Source of the DNA: Streptomyces cellulosae
GTDB taxonomy: Bacteria; Actinomycetota; Actinomycetes; Streptomycetales; Streptomycetaceae
NCBI RefSeq assembly: GCF_000721105.1
Contig: NZ_JOEV01000025.1
Coordinates: 124,001-188,000, forward strand
Length of the DNA stretch: 64,000 nucleotides
Reading direction: 5' to 3'
The position numbers and the translations under genes were made by a program. The notes under the pieces were generated by a model. It saw only the letters and a list, made by a program, of their open reading frames with translations, did not search any database and had not been told where the DNA came from. Below are positions 1 to 8,319 of the stretch, piece after piece; within the stretch, counting starts at the first letter, position 1; each line of letters opens with the position of its first letter.

Positions 1-334
1 GCCGTACGAGTTCGATGACCAGGGCCGCCGCCCCGATGCCGGCGAGTTCGTCGACGTAGCGTCGGATGCCCGCCGACTCCTCGGGCAGGGGCATGCCGGT
101 GGTCAGGACGAGTTCGCCACCCTTGAGGAAGGAGGCGGGGTCGGTCAACTCGGTGATGTGGACCCAGCGGACCGGCCGGTCGAGGCCCGTCACGCCGGTG
201 ACGACCTGCGGCTGGCCGGCGGCGAGTACGGGCAGGTTCAGGACGTCGGCGATGGTGAGGGGGCGGCCGGGCGGATTGCTGTCCGGGTCGTCCATGTCCG
301 GCGGTCGCGTCGGCGAGGGATCGTCGTCGTTCAC
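1..334 (-). CDS. PucR-family transcriptional regulator, N-terminal part (cut by window edge)
   Basis: Reading leftwards from a GTG at 334 preceded by AGGGAG, the translation gives the PucR/PurC N-terminal sensor domain: [12 protein letters not shown], then a [17 protein letters not shown] segment and [15 protein letters not shown], the typical start of this family. An in-frame ATG lies at 295, but the GTG has the better ribosome binding site. The C-terminal helix-turn-helix lies outside the window. It diverges from the aminotransferase operon starting at 560. PucR-type proteins often control neighbouring amine, purine or GABA catabolism genes, so control of that operon is likely, though this is inference from position. 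Confidence 0.82.
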   Translation of the reverse strand, partial: MNDDDPSPTRPPDMDDPDSNPPGRPLTIADVLNLPVLAAGQPQVVTGVTGLDRPVRWVHITELTDPASFLKGGELVLTTGMPLPEESAGIRRYVDELAGIGAAALVIELVR

Positions 335-441
335 TGTGTCTCCCTGGGTGCCCGGTCACTGTGACAAGCCTCGCTGACCTGCGCAAGAGGCGTTCTGCCG
401 CGTGCGGTCGGGGCAGCGGGCGCCGCAATCCGGACCCGTGC

Positions 442-477
442 TTGACACAACGTCCGAACACCGTGCACTCACCGGAC
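442..477. promoter_or_regulatory. Possible promoter/operator between pucR-like and aminotransferase genes
   Basis: The 225-bp divergent gap contains a TTGACA at 442-447 and, just downstream, a small dyad GTCCG (452-456) / CGGAC (473-477). No convincing -10 box is visible at the right distance, so this is only a weak candidate for the control site of the 560-6146 operon. Confidence 0.25.
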
Positions 478-559
478 AGATCGCGCGTTGGCTCCCTGCG
501 GGGCGGCGGAGATGCTCGGGGTGCCGCAGCAGACCGAACACCGAGGCCGGGAGACGAAC

Positions 560-1828
560 ATGACCGCACTGTCGCCGCACCTTCGCCAGGCCACGCCCGT
601 GGTGGCGGCTCGGGGCGAGGGCGTCCACCTCTTCGACCAGGACGGCCGCCGCTATCTCGACTTCACCGCCGGCATCGGCGTCACGAGCACCGGGCACTGC
701 CACCCCAAGGTGGTGGCGGCGGCGCAGGAGCAGGTCGGCACGCTGATCCACGGCCAGTACACGACGGTCATGCACCAGCCTCTGCGCCGCCTCGTCGACA
801 AGCTCGGCGAGGTACTGCCGGCCGGCCTGGACAGCCTGTTCTTCACCAACTCCGGCAGCGAGGCCGTCGAGGCCGCGCTGCGCCTGGCCCGCCAGGCCAC
901 CGGCCGCCCGAACGTCATCGTCTGCCACGGCGGCTTCCACGGCCGTACGGTCGCCGCCGCCGCCATGACCACCTCCGGCACCCGCTTCCGCTCCGGCTTC
1001 TCCCCGCTGATGAGCGGGGTGGTCGTCACCCCCTTCCCGTCGGCCTATCGCTACGGCTGGGACGAGGAGACCGCCACCCGCTTCGCTCTCCAGGAGCTCG
1101 ACTACACCCTGCAGACGATCTCCTCGCCCGCCGACACGGCCGCGATCATCGTCGAGCCGGTCCTCGGTGAGGGCGGTTATGTGCCCGCCAACCGGGCCTT
1201 CATGGAGGGGCTGCGGGAGCGCGCGGACCGCCATGGCTTCCTCCTCATCCTCGATGAGGTGCAGACCGGCGTCGGCCGCACCGGCCGCTTCTGGGGCCAC
1301 GACCACTTCGGTGTCACGCCCGACATCCTCGTCACCGCCAAGGGCCTGGCCAGCGGCTTCCCGCTGTCCGGCATCGCCGCCTCCGAGGAGCTGATGGCCA
1401 AGGCGTGGCCCGGTTCGCAGGGTGGGACGTACGGAGCCAACGCCGTCGCCTGCGCGGCGGCCTGCGCCACCCTCGACGTCGTACGCGACGAGAAGCTCGT
1501 CGAGAACGCCGAGGCGATGGGCAAGCGGCTGCGGCACGGTCTGGAGGCGGTCGCCGACCGGACGCCGGGCATCGGCGACGTGCGCGGCCTCGGACTGATG
1601 CTGGCCACCGAGTTCGTCACCGAGGACGGCGGCCCCGACCCCGAGACCGCCGCCCGCGTGCAGCGGGCCGCCGTCGACGAGGGCCTGCTTCTGCTGCTGT
1701 GCGGGGCGTGGAACCAGGTGGTGCGGATGATCCCGGCGCTCGTCATCGACGAGACGGCGGTGGACGAGGGGCTGCAGGCGTGGGCGACCGCGGTGGAAGC
1801 CGGTACCTCGGGAGCATCGCCGCGATGA
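560..1828 (+). CDS. Class III aminotransferase, GABA/omega-amino-acid type
   Basis: A 422-residue PLP enzyme of the GabT/ornithine aminotransferase fold. The N-terminal region has YLDFTAGIGVTSTGHCHP, followed by NSGSEAVEAALRLAR (phosphate cup), LILDEVQTGVGRTG with the cofactor-ring Asp, and ILVTAKGLASGFPL with the Schiff-base Lys. Length is normal. The ATG at 560 follows CGGGAG. The stop overlaps the next start (ATGA), so it is translationally coupled to the dehydrogenase behind it. With the semialdehyde dehydrogenase two genes on it would convert an omega-amino acid (4-aminobutyrate, 5-aminovalerate or similar) to the semialdehyde and then the diacid. The exact substrate is not resolved. Confidence 0.9.
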   Translation: MTALSPHLRQATPVVAARGEGVHLFDQDGRRYLDFTAGIGVTSTGHCHPKVVAAAQEQVGTLIHGQYTTVMHQPLRRLVDKLGEVLPAGLDSLFFTNSGSEAVEAALRLARQATGRPNVIVCHGGFHGRTVAAAAMTTSGTRFRSGFSPLMSGVVVTPFPSAYRYGWDEETATRFALQELDYTLQTISSPADTAAIIVEPVLGEGGYVPANRAFMEGLRERADRHGFLLILDEVQTGVGRTGRFWGHDHFGVTPDILVTAKGLASGFPLSGIAASEELMAKAWPGSQGGTYGANAVACAAACATLDVVRDEKLVENAEAMGKRLRHGLEAVADRTPGIGDVRGLGLMLATEFVTEDGGPDPETAARVQRAAVDEGLLLLLCGAWNQVVRMIPALVIDETAVDEGLQAWATAVEAGTSGASPR

Positions 1829-4710
1829 GCGACAGCGTGGCGCTGCTGACCGCCCGCCTCGCCGAGACGGCTCCCGGCCTGCGGGTGGAATCCGGCGCGG
1901 GCGCCCGCGGCCAGTACGCCTACGACGCCTCCAACTACCGCGTCCCCCCGCGGGCTGTGGCCTTCCCCCGTTCCACCGGCGATGTCGTCGCGGTACTGCG
2001 GGCCTGCAAGGAGACGGGTGTCCCGGTCACGGCCCGCGGCGGCGGCACCAGCATGGCCGGCAACGCGGTCGGGCCGGGGGTCGTCCTGGACTTCTCCCGG
2101 TACATGAACCAGATTCTCGACATCGACGAGGGGGCCGGGACCGCACGGGTCCAGGCCGGAGTCGTCCTCGACGCGCTGCAGAGCGCGACCGCCCCGCAGG
2201 GGCTCGTCTTCGGCCCTGACCCGTCCTCGCACAGCCGCTGCACCCTCGGCGGGATGATCGGCAACGACGCGTGCGGCAACCGATCCGTGCGACACGGGCG
2301 GACCAGCTCGCACATCGAGGCACTGGAGATCGTGACGGCCGACGGCGTACGCGCCGTCGCCGACCACACCGGACTGCACGCGGTGGACCCGCGGGACGCC
2401 GGGCTCGTCGTCCGCCTCGAGGCGGACGTACGCCGTCTGATCGCGGACAACCTGGCGGCGATCCGTACCGAACTCGGCCGCATTCCCCGCCAGGTCTCCG
2501 GCTACCAGTTGCACCACCTGCTGCCCGAGCACGGCTTCGACATGGCCCGCGCCCTGGTGGGCACCGAGGGCTCCTGTGCGGTCGTCACCGCCGCGACGGT
2601 CCGCCTGGTGGCGACCGCACAGGCTTCGGCGCTGCTCACGCTCGGCTATGACGACGTCGTCGACGCGGCCGAGGACGTGCCGGAGATTCTGCGGTGGAAC
2701 CCCACCGCGGTGGAGGGCATGGACGAGGCGATCGTCGCCACCATGCGCGCCCGCCGGGGCGCGGACTCCGTCACCGGACTGCCCGAGGGGCGGGCCTGGC
2801 TGTACGTCGAGCTCGACGGCGACGACGAGATCACGGTGAACGCCCGTGCGGCCGAGCTGCTCGACGTGCTCAAGGCGCAGGGTCGCATGACCGGTGGGCG
2901 GGTCGTGGAGAGCGCGGCCGAGCGCCGCTCCTTGTGGCGGGTCCGCGAGGACGGGGCCGGCCTGGCCGCCCGCCTCGTCGACGGCGGGGAATCCTGGCCC
3001 GGCTGGGAGGACTCGGCGGTCGCGCCCGAGAACCTCGCCGGCTACCTGCGGGACTTCCGCATGCTCCTGGCCGGCTACCGGCTCACTGGCGTGATGTACG
3101 GACACTTCGGCGCGGGCTGCGTCCACGTGCGCATCGACTTCGACCTCGTCACGGACGAGGGCCGTACCGCCACCCGCCGCTTCCTGTACGAGGCCGCAGC
3201 ACTGGTCGTCGCGCACGGCGGGACGCTGTCCGGTGAACACGGGGACGGGCGGGCGCGCGGCGAGCTGCTGGAGGTCATGTACAGCCACCGGATGATCCAG
3301 GCGTTTGCCGCTTTCAAGCAGGTCTTCGATCCCGAGGGGCTGCTCAACCCCGGCGTCATCGTGGCTCCCGCCCCGCTCGACGCCGATCTCGCGCTGCACC
3401 AGATCCAGCCCCTGGCAACGGAGTTCACCTTCCCGCACGACGAGGACGGCTTCGCGGGCGCGGCCCGCCGTTGCGTAGGGGTCGGCCGATGCCGCAGCGA
3501 CGCGGGCGGTGTGATGTGCCCGAGCTACCGGGCGACGTGGGAGGAGAACGACTCCACGCGGGGACGGGCCCGCCTCCTCCAGGAGATGGTGCGCGGCGAG
3601 ACCGTCCAGGACGGCTGGCGGTCCACGGAGGTGCGGGACGCCCTCGATCTGTGCCTGTCCTGCAAGGCGTGCTCCAGCGACTGCCCGGTCGGCGTCGACA
3701 TGGCCACCTACAAGGCGGAGTTCCTGCACCAGCACTACAAGGGCAGGCTCCGCCCCCGCTCCCACTACTCCCTGGGCTGGCTGCCCCTGACCTCCGCTCT
3801 CGCGGGTTTCGCGGCCCGCCCGGTCAACGCGCTGCTGCGCGGGCCGGTCGGCAGGCTGCTCGCCCGCCTCGGGGGCGTGACCACGAAGCGAAGGATCCCG
3901 GCGTTCGCCTCCCGGCGCAGCCTGCGCCAGGTGCTTCGTGCGTCGAAGCCGGAAGAACCGGCGAAGGCCCTGCTCTTCGTCGACAGCTTCACCCGTGCCT
4001 TCCGCCCGCACGTGGCGGGTGCCGCCAGTCGCGTCCTCGCCGACGCGGGTATCTGCAGCACGGCCGAGGACGGCCTGTGCTGCGGCCTGACCTGGGTGAG
4101 CACCGGCCAGCTGTCGGTGGCTCGCCGCATCATGGCCCGTACGGTCGCCCACCTCGACAACGGCGACGAGCGGCCCATCATCGTGGCCGAGCCCAGCTGC
4201 GCCGCAGCCCTCAAGCGGGACGTGCCCGAACTCCTCGACACCGACGCCGCCCGGCGCGTCGCGGACCGCGTCCACACCTTCGCCGGCGCCCTCACCGACC
4301 TCGCGGAACCGGACTGGACCCCGCCGCCGCTGCCCGAGAACCTCGTCCTGCAGACCCACTGCCACGAGTACGCCACCTTCAAGGGCCGCCACCCCCGCGA
4401 CCTGCTCGGCCGCCTCGGCGTACGCAAGGTCGACGAGGCCGAGGGCTGCTGCGGACTCGCCGGCAACTTCGGCTTCGAGGAACAGCACTACGACACCTCG
4501 ATGGCCGTCGCCGACCTGGCCCTGAAACCCCGCCTCGACGCCATCGACGCCATCGACGGGGACACCTCGACCGTCGTCGTGGCCGACGGCTTCAGCTGCG
4601 CGACCCAGATCGACCACCTGGCCGGAGACCGGGGCGTCCGCGCCCTGCACCTCGCGGAACTGCTCGACCCCGCCGCCGATCGACCCGATCAACCAGGAGA
4701 GACCTCATGA
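1825..4710 (+). CDS. FAD-linked oxidase / Fe-S fusion, D-2-hydroxyacid dehydrogenase (YdiJ-like)
   Basis: A 961-residue two-part protein. The N-terminal half is a PCMH-type FAD-binding oxidase (PRAVAFPRSTGDVVAVLRAC, TARGGGTSMAGNAVG, GGMIGNDACGNRS) with the C-terminal FAD-oxidase domain ending near LSGEHGDGRARGELL. The C-terminal half is a GlpC-like ferredoxin region: a CVGVGRCR..MCPSYRAT cluster, CLSCKACSSDCPVG, then two CCG domains (CCGLTWVSTG, CCGLAGNFGFE). This layout matches YdiJ/D-lactate-type dehydrogenases; YdiJ members oxidise D-2-hydroxyglutarate. It overlaps both neighbours by ATGA junctions. It may recycle a 2-hydroxyacid by-product of the amino-acid pathway to its keto acid and pass electrons to quinone. 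A decayed relative of residues around 90-175 lies at 35.5 kb. Confidence 0.85.
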   Translation: MSDSVALLTARLAETAPGLRVESGAGARGQYAYDASNYRVPPRAVAFPRSTGDVVAVLRACKETGVPVTARGGGTSMAGNAVGPGVVLDFSRYMNQILDIDEGAGTARVQAGVVLDALQSATAPQGLVFGPDPSSHSRCTLGGMIGNDACGNRSVRHGRTSSHIEALEIVTADGVRAVADHTGLHAVDPRDAGLVVRLEADVRRLIADNLAAIRTELGRIPRQVSGYQLHHLLPEHGFDMARALVGTEGSCAVVTAATVRLVATAQASALLTLGYDDVVDAAEDVPEILRWNPTAVEGMDEAIVATMRARRGADSVTGLPEGRAWLYVELDGDDEITVNARAAELLDVLKAQGRMTGGRVVESAAERRSLWRVREDGAGLAARLVDGGESWPGWEDSAVAPENLAGYLRDFRMLLAGYRLTGVMYGHFGAGCVHVRIDFDLVTDEGRTATRRFLYEAAALVVAHGGTLSGEHGDGRARGELLEVMYSHRMIQAFAAFKQVFDPEGLLNPGVIVAPAPLDADLALHQIQPLATEFTFPHDEDGFAGAARRCVGVGRCRSDAGGVMCPSYRATWEENDSTRGRARLLQEMVRGETVQDGWRSTEVRDALDLCLSCKACSSDCPVGVDMATYKAEFLHQHYKGRLRPRSHYSLGWLPLTSALAGFAARPVNALLRGPVGRLLARLGGVTTKRRIPAFASRRSLRQVLRASKPEEPAKALLFVDSFTRAFRPHVAGAASRVLADAGICSTAEDGLCCGLTWVSTGQLSVARRIMARTVAHLDNGDERPIIVAEPSCAAALKRDVPELLDTDAARRVADRVHTFAGALTDLAEPDWTPPPLPENLVLQTHCHEYATFKGRHPRDLLGRLGVRKVDEAEGCCGLAGNFGFEEQHYDTSMAVADLALKPRLDAIDAIDGDTSTVVVADGFSCATQIDHLAGDRGVRALHLAELLDPAADRPDQPGETS

Positions 4711-6146
4711 CCGAGACACCCACGCAGTTGTTCATCGGCGGCGCCTGGGTGGACGCCGCGGACGGCGCCACCCTGCCCGTCGACGACCCCGCGACCGGCG
4801 AGATCCTCTGCCACGTCGCCGACGCCGGCCCCAAGGACGCCAAGCTCGCCGAGGAAGCGGCCGTGCAGGCACAGGAGGAGTGGGCCCGTACGGCACCCCG
4901 CGCGCGCAGCGAGATCCTGCGCCGCGCCTACGAGATCATCATCCAGCGCACCGACGAGCTCGCCCACCTGATGACGGCCGAGATGGGCAAGCCGCTCGCC
5001 GAGGCCAGGGGAGAGGTGGCGTACGCGGCCGAGTTCTTCCGCTGGTTCTCCGAGGAGGCCGTCCGCGTCGACGGCGGCCTGGCCACCCTGCCCGACGGCC
5101 GCAACCGCATGCTGCTCTCCCGCCGCCCGGTCGGCCCCTGTCTGCTGATCACCCCGTGGAACTTCCCGCTGGCCATGGGCACCCGCAAGATCGGCCCGGC
5201 CATCGCGGCCGGCTGCACGATGGTGCTCAAGCCGGCCCCGCAAACCCCTCTCTCCAGCCTGGCTCTCGCCGCGATCCTCAAGGAGGCCGGGCTGCCGGAC
5301 GGCGTGCTGAACGTCGTCACCACCTCCCGCGCGGGGGAGGTGTGCGAACCGCTCCTGCGCGGCGGGCGGATTCGCAAGCTGTCCTTCACCGGTTCCACGG
5401 CCGTCGGGCGGTTGCTGCTGGTCCAGAGCGCGGAGGCCGTGGTACGGACGTCGATGGAGCTGGGCGGCAACGCGCCGTTCATCGTCTTCGACGACGCCGA
5501 CCTGGACAAGGCGGTGGACGGGGCGATGGTCGCCAAGATGCGCAACATGGGCGAGGCCTGCACCGCCGCCAACCGCTTCTTCGTGCACCGGTCGGTCGCG
5601 GAGGAGTTCGGACGGCGCCTGGCCGAGCGGATGGGCACGCTCGTCGTGGGCCCCGGCACACGGGACGGCGTCGACGTCGGCCCGCTGATCGACAGGACGG
5701 GGCGTGCCAAGGTCGAGGCTCTGGTCGCCGACGCGGTGGAGCATGGTGCGCGCGTCCTCGTCGGCGGCCGTACGCCGGAGGGTCCGGGCTGTTTCTACCC
5801 GCCGACCGTGCTCGCCGACGTCGACCCCGGCAGCCGTCTGATGGACACGGAGATCTTCGGCCCGGTGGCCGCGATCCTCACCTTCGACGACGAGGACGAG
5901 GTGATCCGCCGGGCCAACGACACCCCCTGGGGCCTCGTCGGTTACGTCTTCACCGAGGGCCTCGACCGTGCCCTGCGAGTGAGTGAGCGGCTGGAGGTGG
6001 GCATGGTGGGACTGAACACGGGTCTCGTCTCCAACCCCGCCGCACCCTTCGGCGGGGTCAAGCAGTCCGGGCTGGGCCGCGAGGGCGGCCGGGTGGGAAT
6101 CGACGAGTTCCTGGAGTACCAGTACCTCGCGGTGCCCGTGGGCTGA
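4707..6146 (+). CDS. NAD(P)-dependent aldehyde dehydrogenase, succinate-semialdehyde type
   Basis: 479 residues, full length for the GabD group of the ALDH superfamily. Visible are ITPWNFPLAMGTRKIGPA with the oxyanion Asn, VLKPAPQTPLSS (cofactor Lys), FTGSTAVGRLL, MELGGNAPFIV with the general-base Glu, and NMGEACTAANRFFV with the catalytic Cys. The C-terminus FGGVKQSGLGREGG is typical of SSADH. AGGAGA precedes the ATG at 4707, which overlaps the upstream stop. As third gene of the operon it would oxidise the semialdehyde made by the 560-1828 aminotransferase. A glutarate-semialdehyde role cannot be excluded. Confidence 0.9.
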   Translation: MTETPTQLFIGGAWVDAADGATLPVDDPATGEILCHVADAGPKDAKLAEEAAVQAQEEWARTAPRARSEILRRAYEIIIQRTDELAHLMTAEMGKPLAEARGEVAYAAEFFRWFSEEAVRVDGGLATLPDGRNRMLLSRRPVGPCLLITPWNFPLAMGTRKIGPAIAAGCTMVLKPAPQTPLSSLALAAILKEAGLPDGVLNVVTTSRAGEVCEPLLRGGRIRKLSFTGSTAVGRLLLVQSAEAVVRTSMELGGNAPFIVFDDADLDKAVDGAMVAKMRNMGEACTAANRFFVHRSVAEEFGRRLAERMGTLVVGPGTRDGVDVGPLIDRTGRAKVEALVADAVEHGARVLVGGRTPEGPGCFYPPTVLADVDPGSRLMDTEIFGPVAAILTFDDEDEVIRRANDTPWGLVGYVFTEGLDRALRVSERLEVGMVGLNTGLVSNPAAPFGGVKQSGLGREGGRVGIDEFLEYQYLAVPVG

Positions 6147-6183
6147 CCGCGGTCTCTCTGTCCGCCCCTGCCTCGGTGCAGCC

Positions 6184-6933
6184 TCAGCGCAGGTGGCGTG
6201 CGGTGATCTCCGCCGCGGTGTCGGTCACCAGTTGGCCCAGCTCGGCGAGCCGGCCGGGCTCGAAGCGGGAGTCGGGCAGGGAGACGGCCACGGCTGCCAG
6301 CGGTACGCCCTCACCGTCCAGTACGGGTGCCGCGATGGCGCAGACACCCTGAAGGTACTGGTTGTGGTTGACGGCGTAGCCACGCTCTCTCACGCGGCGG
6401 AGCTCCGCTCGCAGTTGCTGCGGGTCGGTGATGGTCTCCTCGCCGTAACCCTCCAGCGTCCCCGCGGTGACCTCGTCGACCTCGGACTTCCCCAGATGGG
6501 CGAGGACGGCGTTCCCGGTGGCGGTGGCGTGCAGGGGTGAGGTGTCGCCGATGGCGTGGAAGGTGCGTACGGCGTGTTCGCAGTCGACGCGGTCGACGAC
6601 GACCATGCCGTGCAGGGCGTCCGGGACCGACAGGTGGATGGTCTCGTTCAGCATGTCGCGCAGGCGGATCATGGGTTCCCGTGCGGCGGCGAACAGGCTG
6701 GAGCCCTGCAGGGCGGCCGGTCGTACGGCCAGGACGCGGACGCCGATCTCCCAGCGCGTGGTGTCCTTGCGGTTCGCCCGCAGCCAGCCCGCCTCATTGA
6801 GCGTCAGCAGAGTGCGTTGCACGGTGGACTTCGGCAGACCGAATATCCTCGTCAACTCCCCGACGGTCACGGGCTGATGTCGGGCGACCGCCTCAAGAAC
6901 CCGCAGCGACCTGGTGACGCTCTTCATTTCCAT
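6184..6933 (-). CDS. IclR-family transcriptional regulator (copy 1)
   Basis: 249 residues: N-terminal winged helix (SVTRSLRVLEAVARHQPVTV, then LPKSTVQRTLLTL recognition helix) and a C-terminal IclR effector domain (residues about 75-245). It is a close tandem paralogue of the gene at 7289-8041: about 13 differences by eye in the first 135 residues, more in the effector half. The effector domains may therefore bind different ligands while the DNA readers see similar sites. A 37-bp dyad sits 69 bp upstream. It is convergent with the preceding aldehyde dehydrogenase. Confidence 0.92.
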   Translation of the reverse strand: MEMKSVTRSLRVLEAVARHQPVTVGELTRIFGLPKSTVQRTLLTLNEAGWLRANRKDTTRWEIGVRVLAVRPAALQGSSLFAAAREPMIRLRDMLNETIHLSVPDALHGMVVVDRVDCEHAVRTFHAIGDTSPLHATATGNAVLAHLGKSEVDEVTAGTLEGYGEETITDPQQLRAELRRVRERGYAVNHNQYLQGVCAIAAPVLDGEGVPLAAVAVSLPDSRFEPGRLAELGQLVTDTAAEITARHLR

Positions 6934-7001
6934 TCGATGCCCCCTCAGACCTGTGGATTCTTCTCACCCAGTGACTCCAGCGCGGAGGCATGGTCACGAT
7001 T

Positions 7002-7038
7002 GTGCCGGATTCTAGCATGGCGTTCCACAATACGGCAC
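7002..7038. promoter_or_regulatory. 37-bp dyad upstream of iclR copy 1 (candidate IclR operator)
   Basis: GTGCCG at 7002-7007 is exactly complementary to CGGCAC at 7033-7038, with a core containing GATTCTAGCA and GTTCCACA between them. The same 37-bp architecture recurs at 8118-8154 before the second iclR gene, where the outer arms are GTGCCA/TGGCAC, a compensated change that keeps the symmetry. The remainder of the 355-bp gap (6934-7288) shows no gene. Confidence 0.65.
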
Positions 7039-7288
7039 GCGGAGTGGGGCTGGTCGATCACCGGACCGGTCTTGAGAGCGCTGGGAGCTCCGATTCCCCG
7101 CGGCGATGGGCGGCGGTGGCGCCCTGGCCGTGCCTACCGTGCCGCGTGGTGCGGCCGCCCTGTGCCCAGGTCATCCCCAGGCCGGGCACGGGGCGGTGAC
7201 TGCAGGGGCAGACGGCCGAGGGCCGACCCGCGCGCTCACGCGTGCGAGCCGGCCCTGGTCGACCGGTGTGACGGCCGTCTTCCGCCGT

Positions 7289-8041
7289 TCAGGCGCCCAG
7301 ACGGCGCTGCGAGATCTCCGCGGCCGTGTCGGCGACGAGGCGGCCCCACTTGGGTACCCGTGCATCGTCGTACCGTGCCTCGGGCATGGAGATGGCCACG
7401 GCGGCCAGCGGGGTGCCGTCCTCGTCGAGTACGGCGGCGGCGACGGCGCAGACGCCCGGCCGGTACTGGTTGCGATTGACCGTGTAGCCGTCGGCGCGGA
7501 TCCGGTCCAGCTCGGTGCGCAGTTCGTCGGGCTCGACGGGGGTCGTGTCGCTGAATCGCTCCAGCCCGGCCGTGATGAGCTCTTCGACGTCCCGTCTCGG
7601 AAGGTGCGCGAGGATGGCGCGTCCGACGGCGGTGGCATGCAGGGGTGAGGTGTCGCCGATCGTGTGGAAGGTGCGCACGGCGTGATCGCAGTCGACGCGG
7701 TCCACCACGACCATGCAGTGCAGCGCGTCCGGGACCGACAGGTGGATGGTCTCGTTCACCGCGTCCCGCAGGCGGATCATGGGTTCCCGTGCGGCGGCGA
7801 ACAGGCTGGAGCCCTGCAGGGCGGCCGGTCGTACGGCCAGGACCCGGGCGCCGATCTCCCAGCGGGTGGTGTCTCTGCGGTTGGCGCGCAGCCAGCCGGC
7901 CTCGGCCAGTGTGACCAGCGTGCGCTGCACGGTGGACTTCGGCAGCCCGAACATCTTCGTCAACTCCCCCACGGTGACCGGCTGATGCTGGGCGACCGCC
8001 TCGAGGATGCGCAACGACCTGGTGACGCTCTTCATTTCCAT
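7289..8041 (-). CDS. IclR-family transcriptional regulator (copy 2)
   Basis: 250 residues with the same two-domain plan as the gene at 6184-6933 (recognition helix LPKSTVQRTLVTL; effector domain from about residue 75). The two genes also share long stretches of near-identical DNA in the middle of the coding region, indicating tandem duplication. It diverges from the flavoprotein gene at 8320, and the shared 278-bp gap holds the second 37-bp dyad. This copy is therefore the more likely direct regulator of the 8320-21431 gene run. IclR proteins commonly act as ligand-responsive repressors of adjacent catabolic operons. Confidence 0.92.
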   Translation of the reverse strand: MEMKSVTRSLRILEAVAQHQPVTVGELTKMFGLPKSTVQRTLVTLAEAGWLRANRRDTTRWEIGARVLAVRPAALQGSSLFAAAREPMIRLRDAVNETIHLSVPDALHCMVVVDRVDCDHAVRTFHTIGDTSPLHATAVGRAILAHLPRRDVEELITAGLERFSDTTPVEPDELRTELDRIRADGYTVNRNQYRPGVCAVAAAVLDEDGTPLAAVAISMPEARYDDARVPKWGRLVADTAAEISQRRLGA

Positions 8042-8117
8042 CCGGTTTCCCCCTGTTAACCCTGCAAATTTCTGCTGGGCACCCTATTGACTCCCGCCTG
8101 AGCCACTGCCATTGTCT

Positions 8118-8154
8118 GTGCCAGATTCTAGCACAGCATTCCACATAGTGGCAC
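8118..8154. promoter_or_regulatory. 37-bp dyad in the iclR copy 2 / catabolic operon divergent promoter
   Basis: GTGCCA (8118-8123) pairs with TGGCAC (8149-8154). The core GATTCTAGCA...CATTCCACA matches the site at 7002-7038 at most positions, and the arms differ from that copy by complementary changes. Position between the divergent genes fits an operator serving both directions. Confidence 0.68.
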
Positions 8155-8319
8155 GGCCCTTCAGGGGATTCCGCCGAAGTGAGCAGGACTGCGAGACGCG
8201 GCGGTCGCGAGCCGCAGGTCCCACGAAGCAGGGCCTGGCTCCCGCCCAAACCCTCTTGAATCGAACAGCCTCACGCCGAGGGCTCAGCATGCGCCGCGGC
8301 GATACGAAAGGAAAGTCCT

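Noticed and set aside
442..447. TTGACA as a definite promoter
   Set aside because: No acceptable -10 hexamer at 16-19 bp; kept only as a weak candidate.
1177..4692. A 1,171-codon open frame on the minus strand opposite the dehydrogenase gene
   Set aside because: High-GC third positions on the true gene leave the antisense frame free of stops. Its translation is low-complexity Gly/Ala/Arg/Val with no family match, while the plus strand carries clear FAD and Fe-S motifs.
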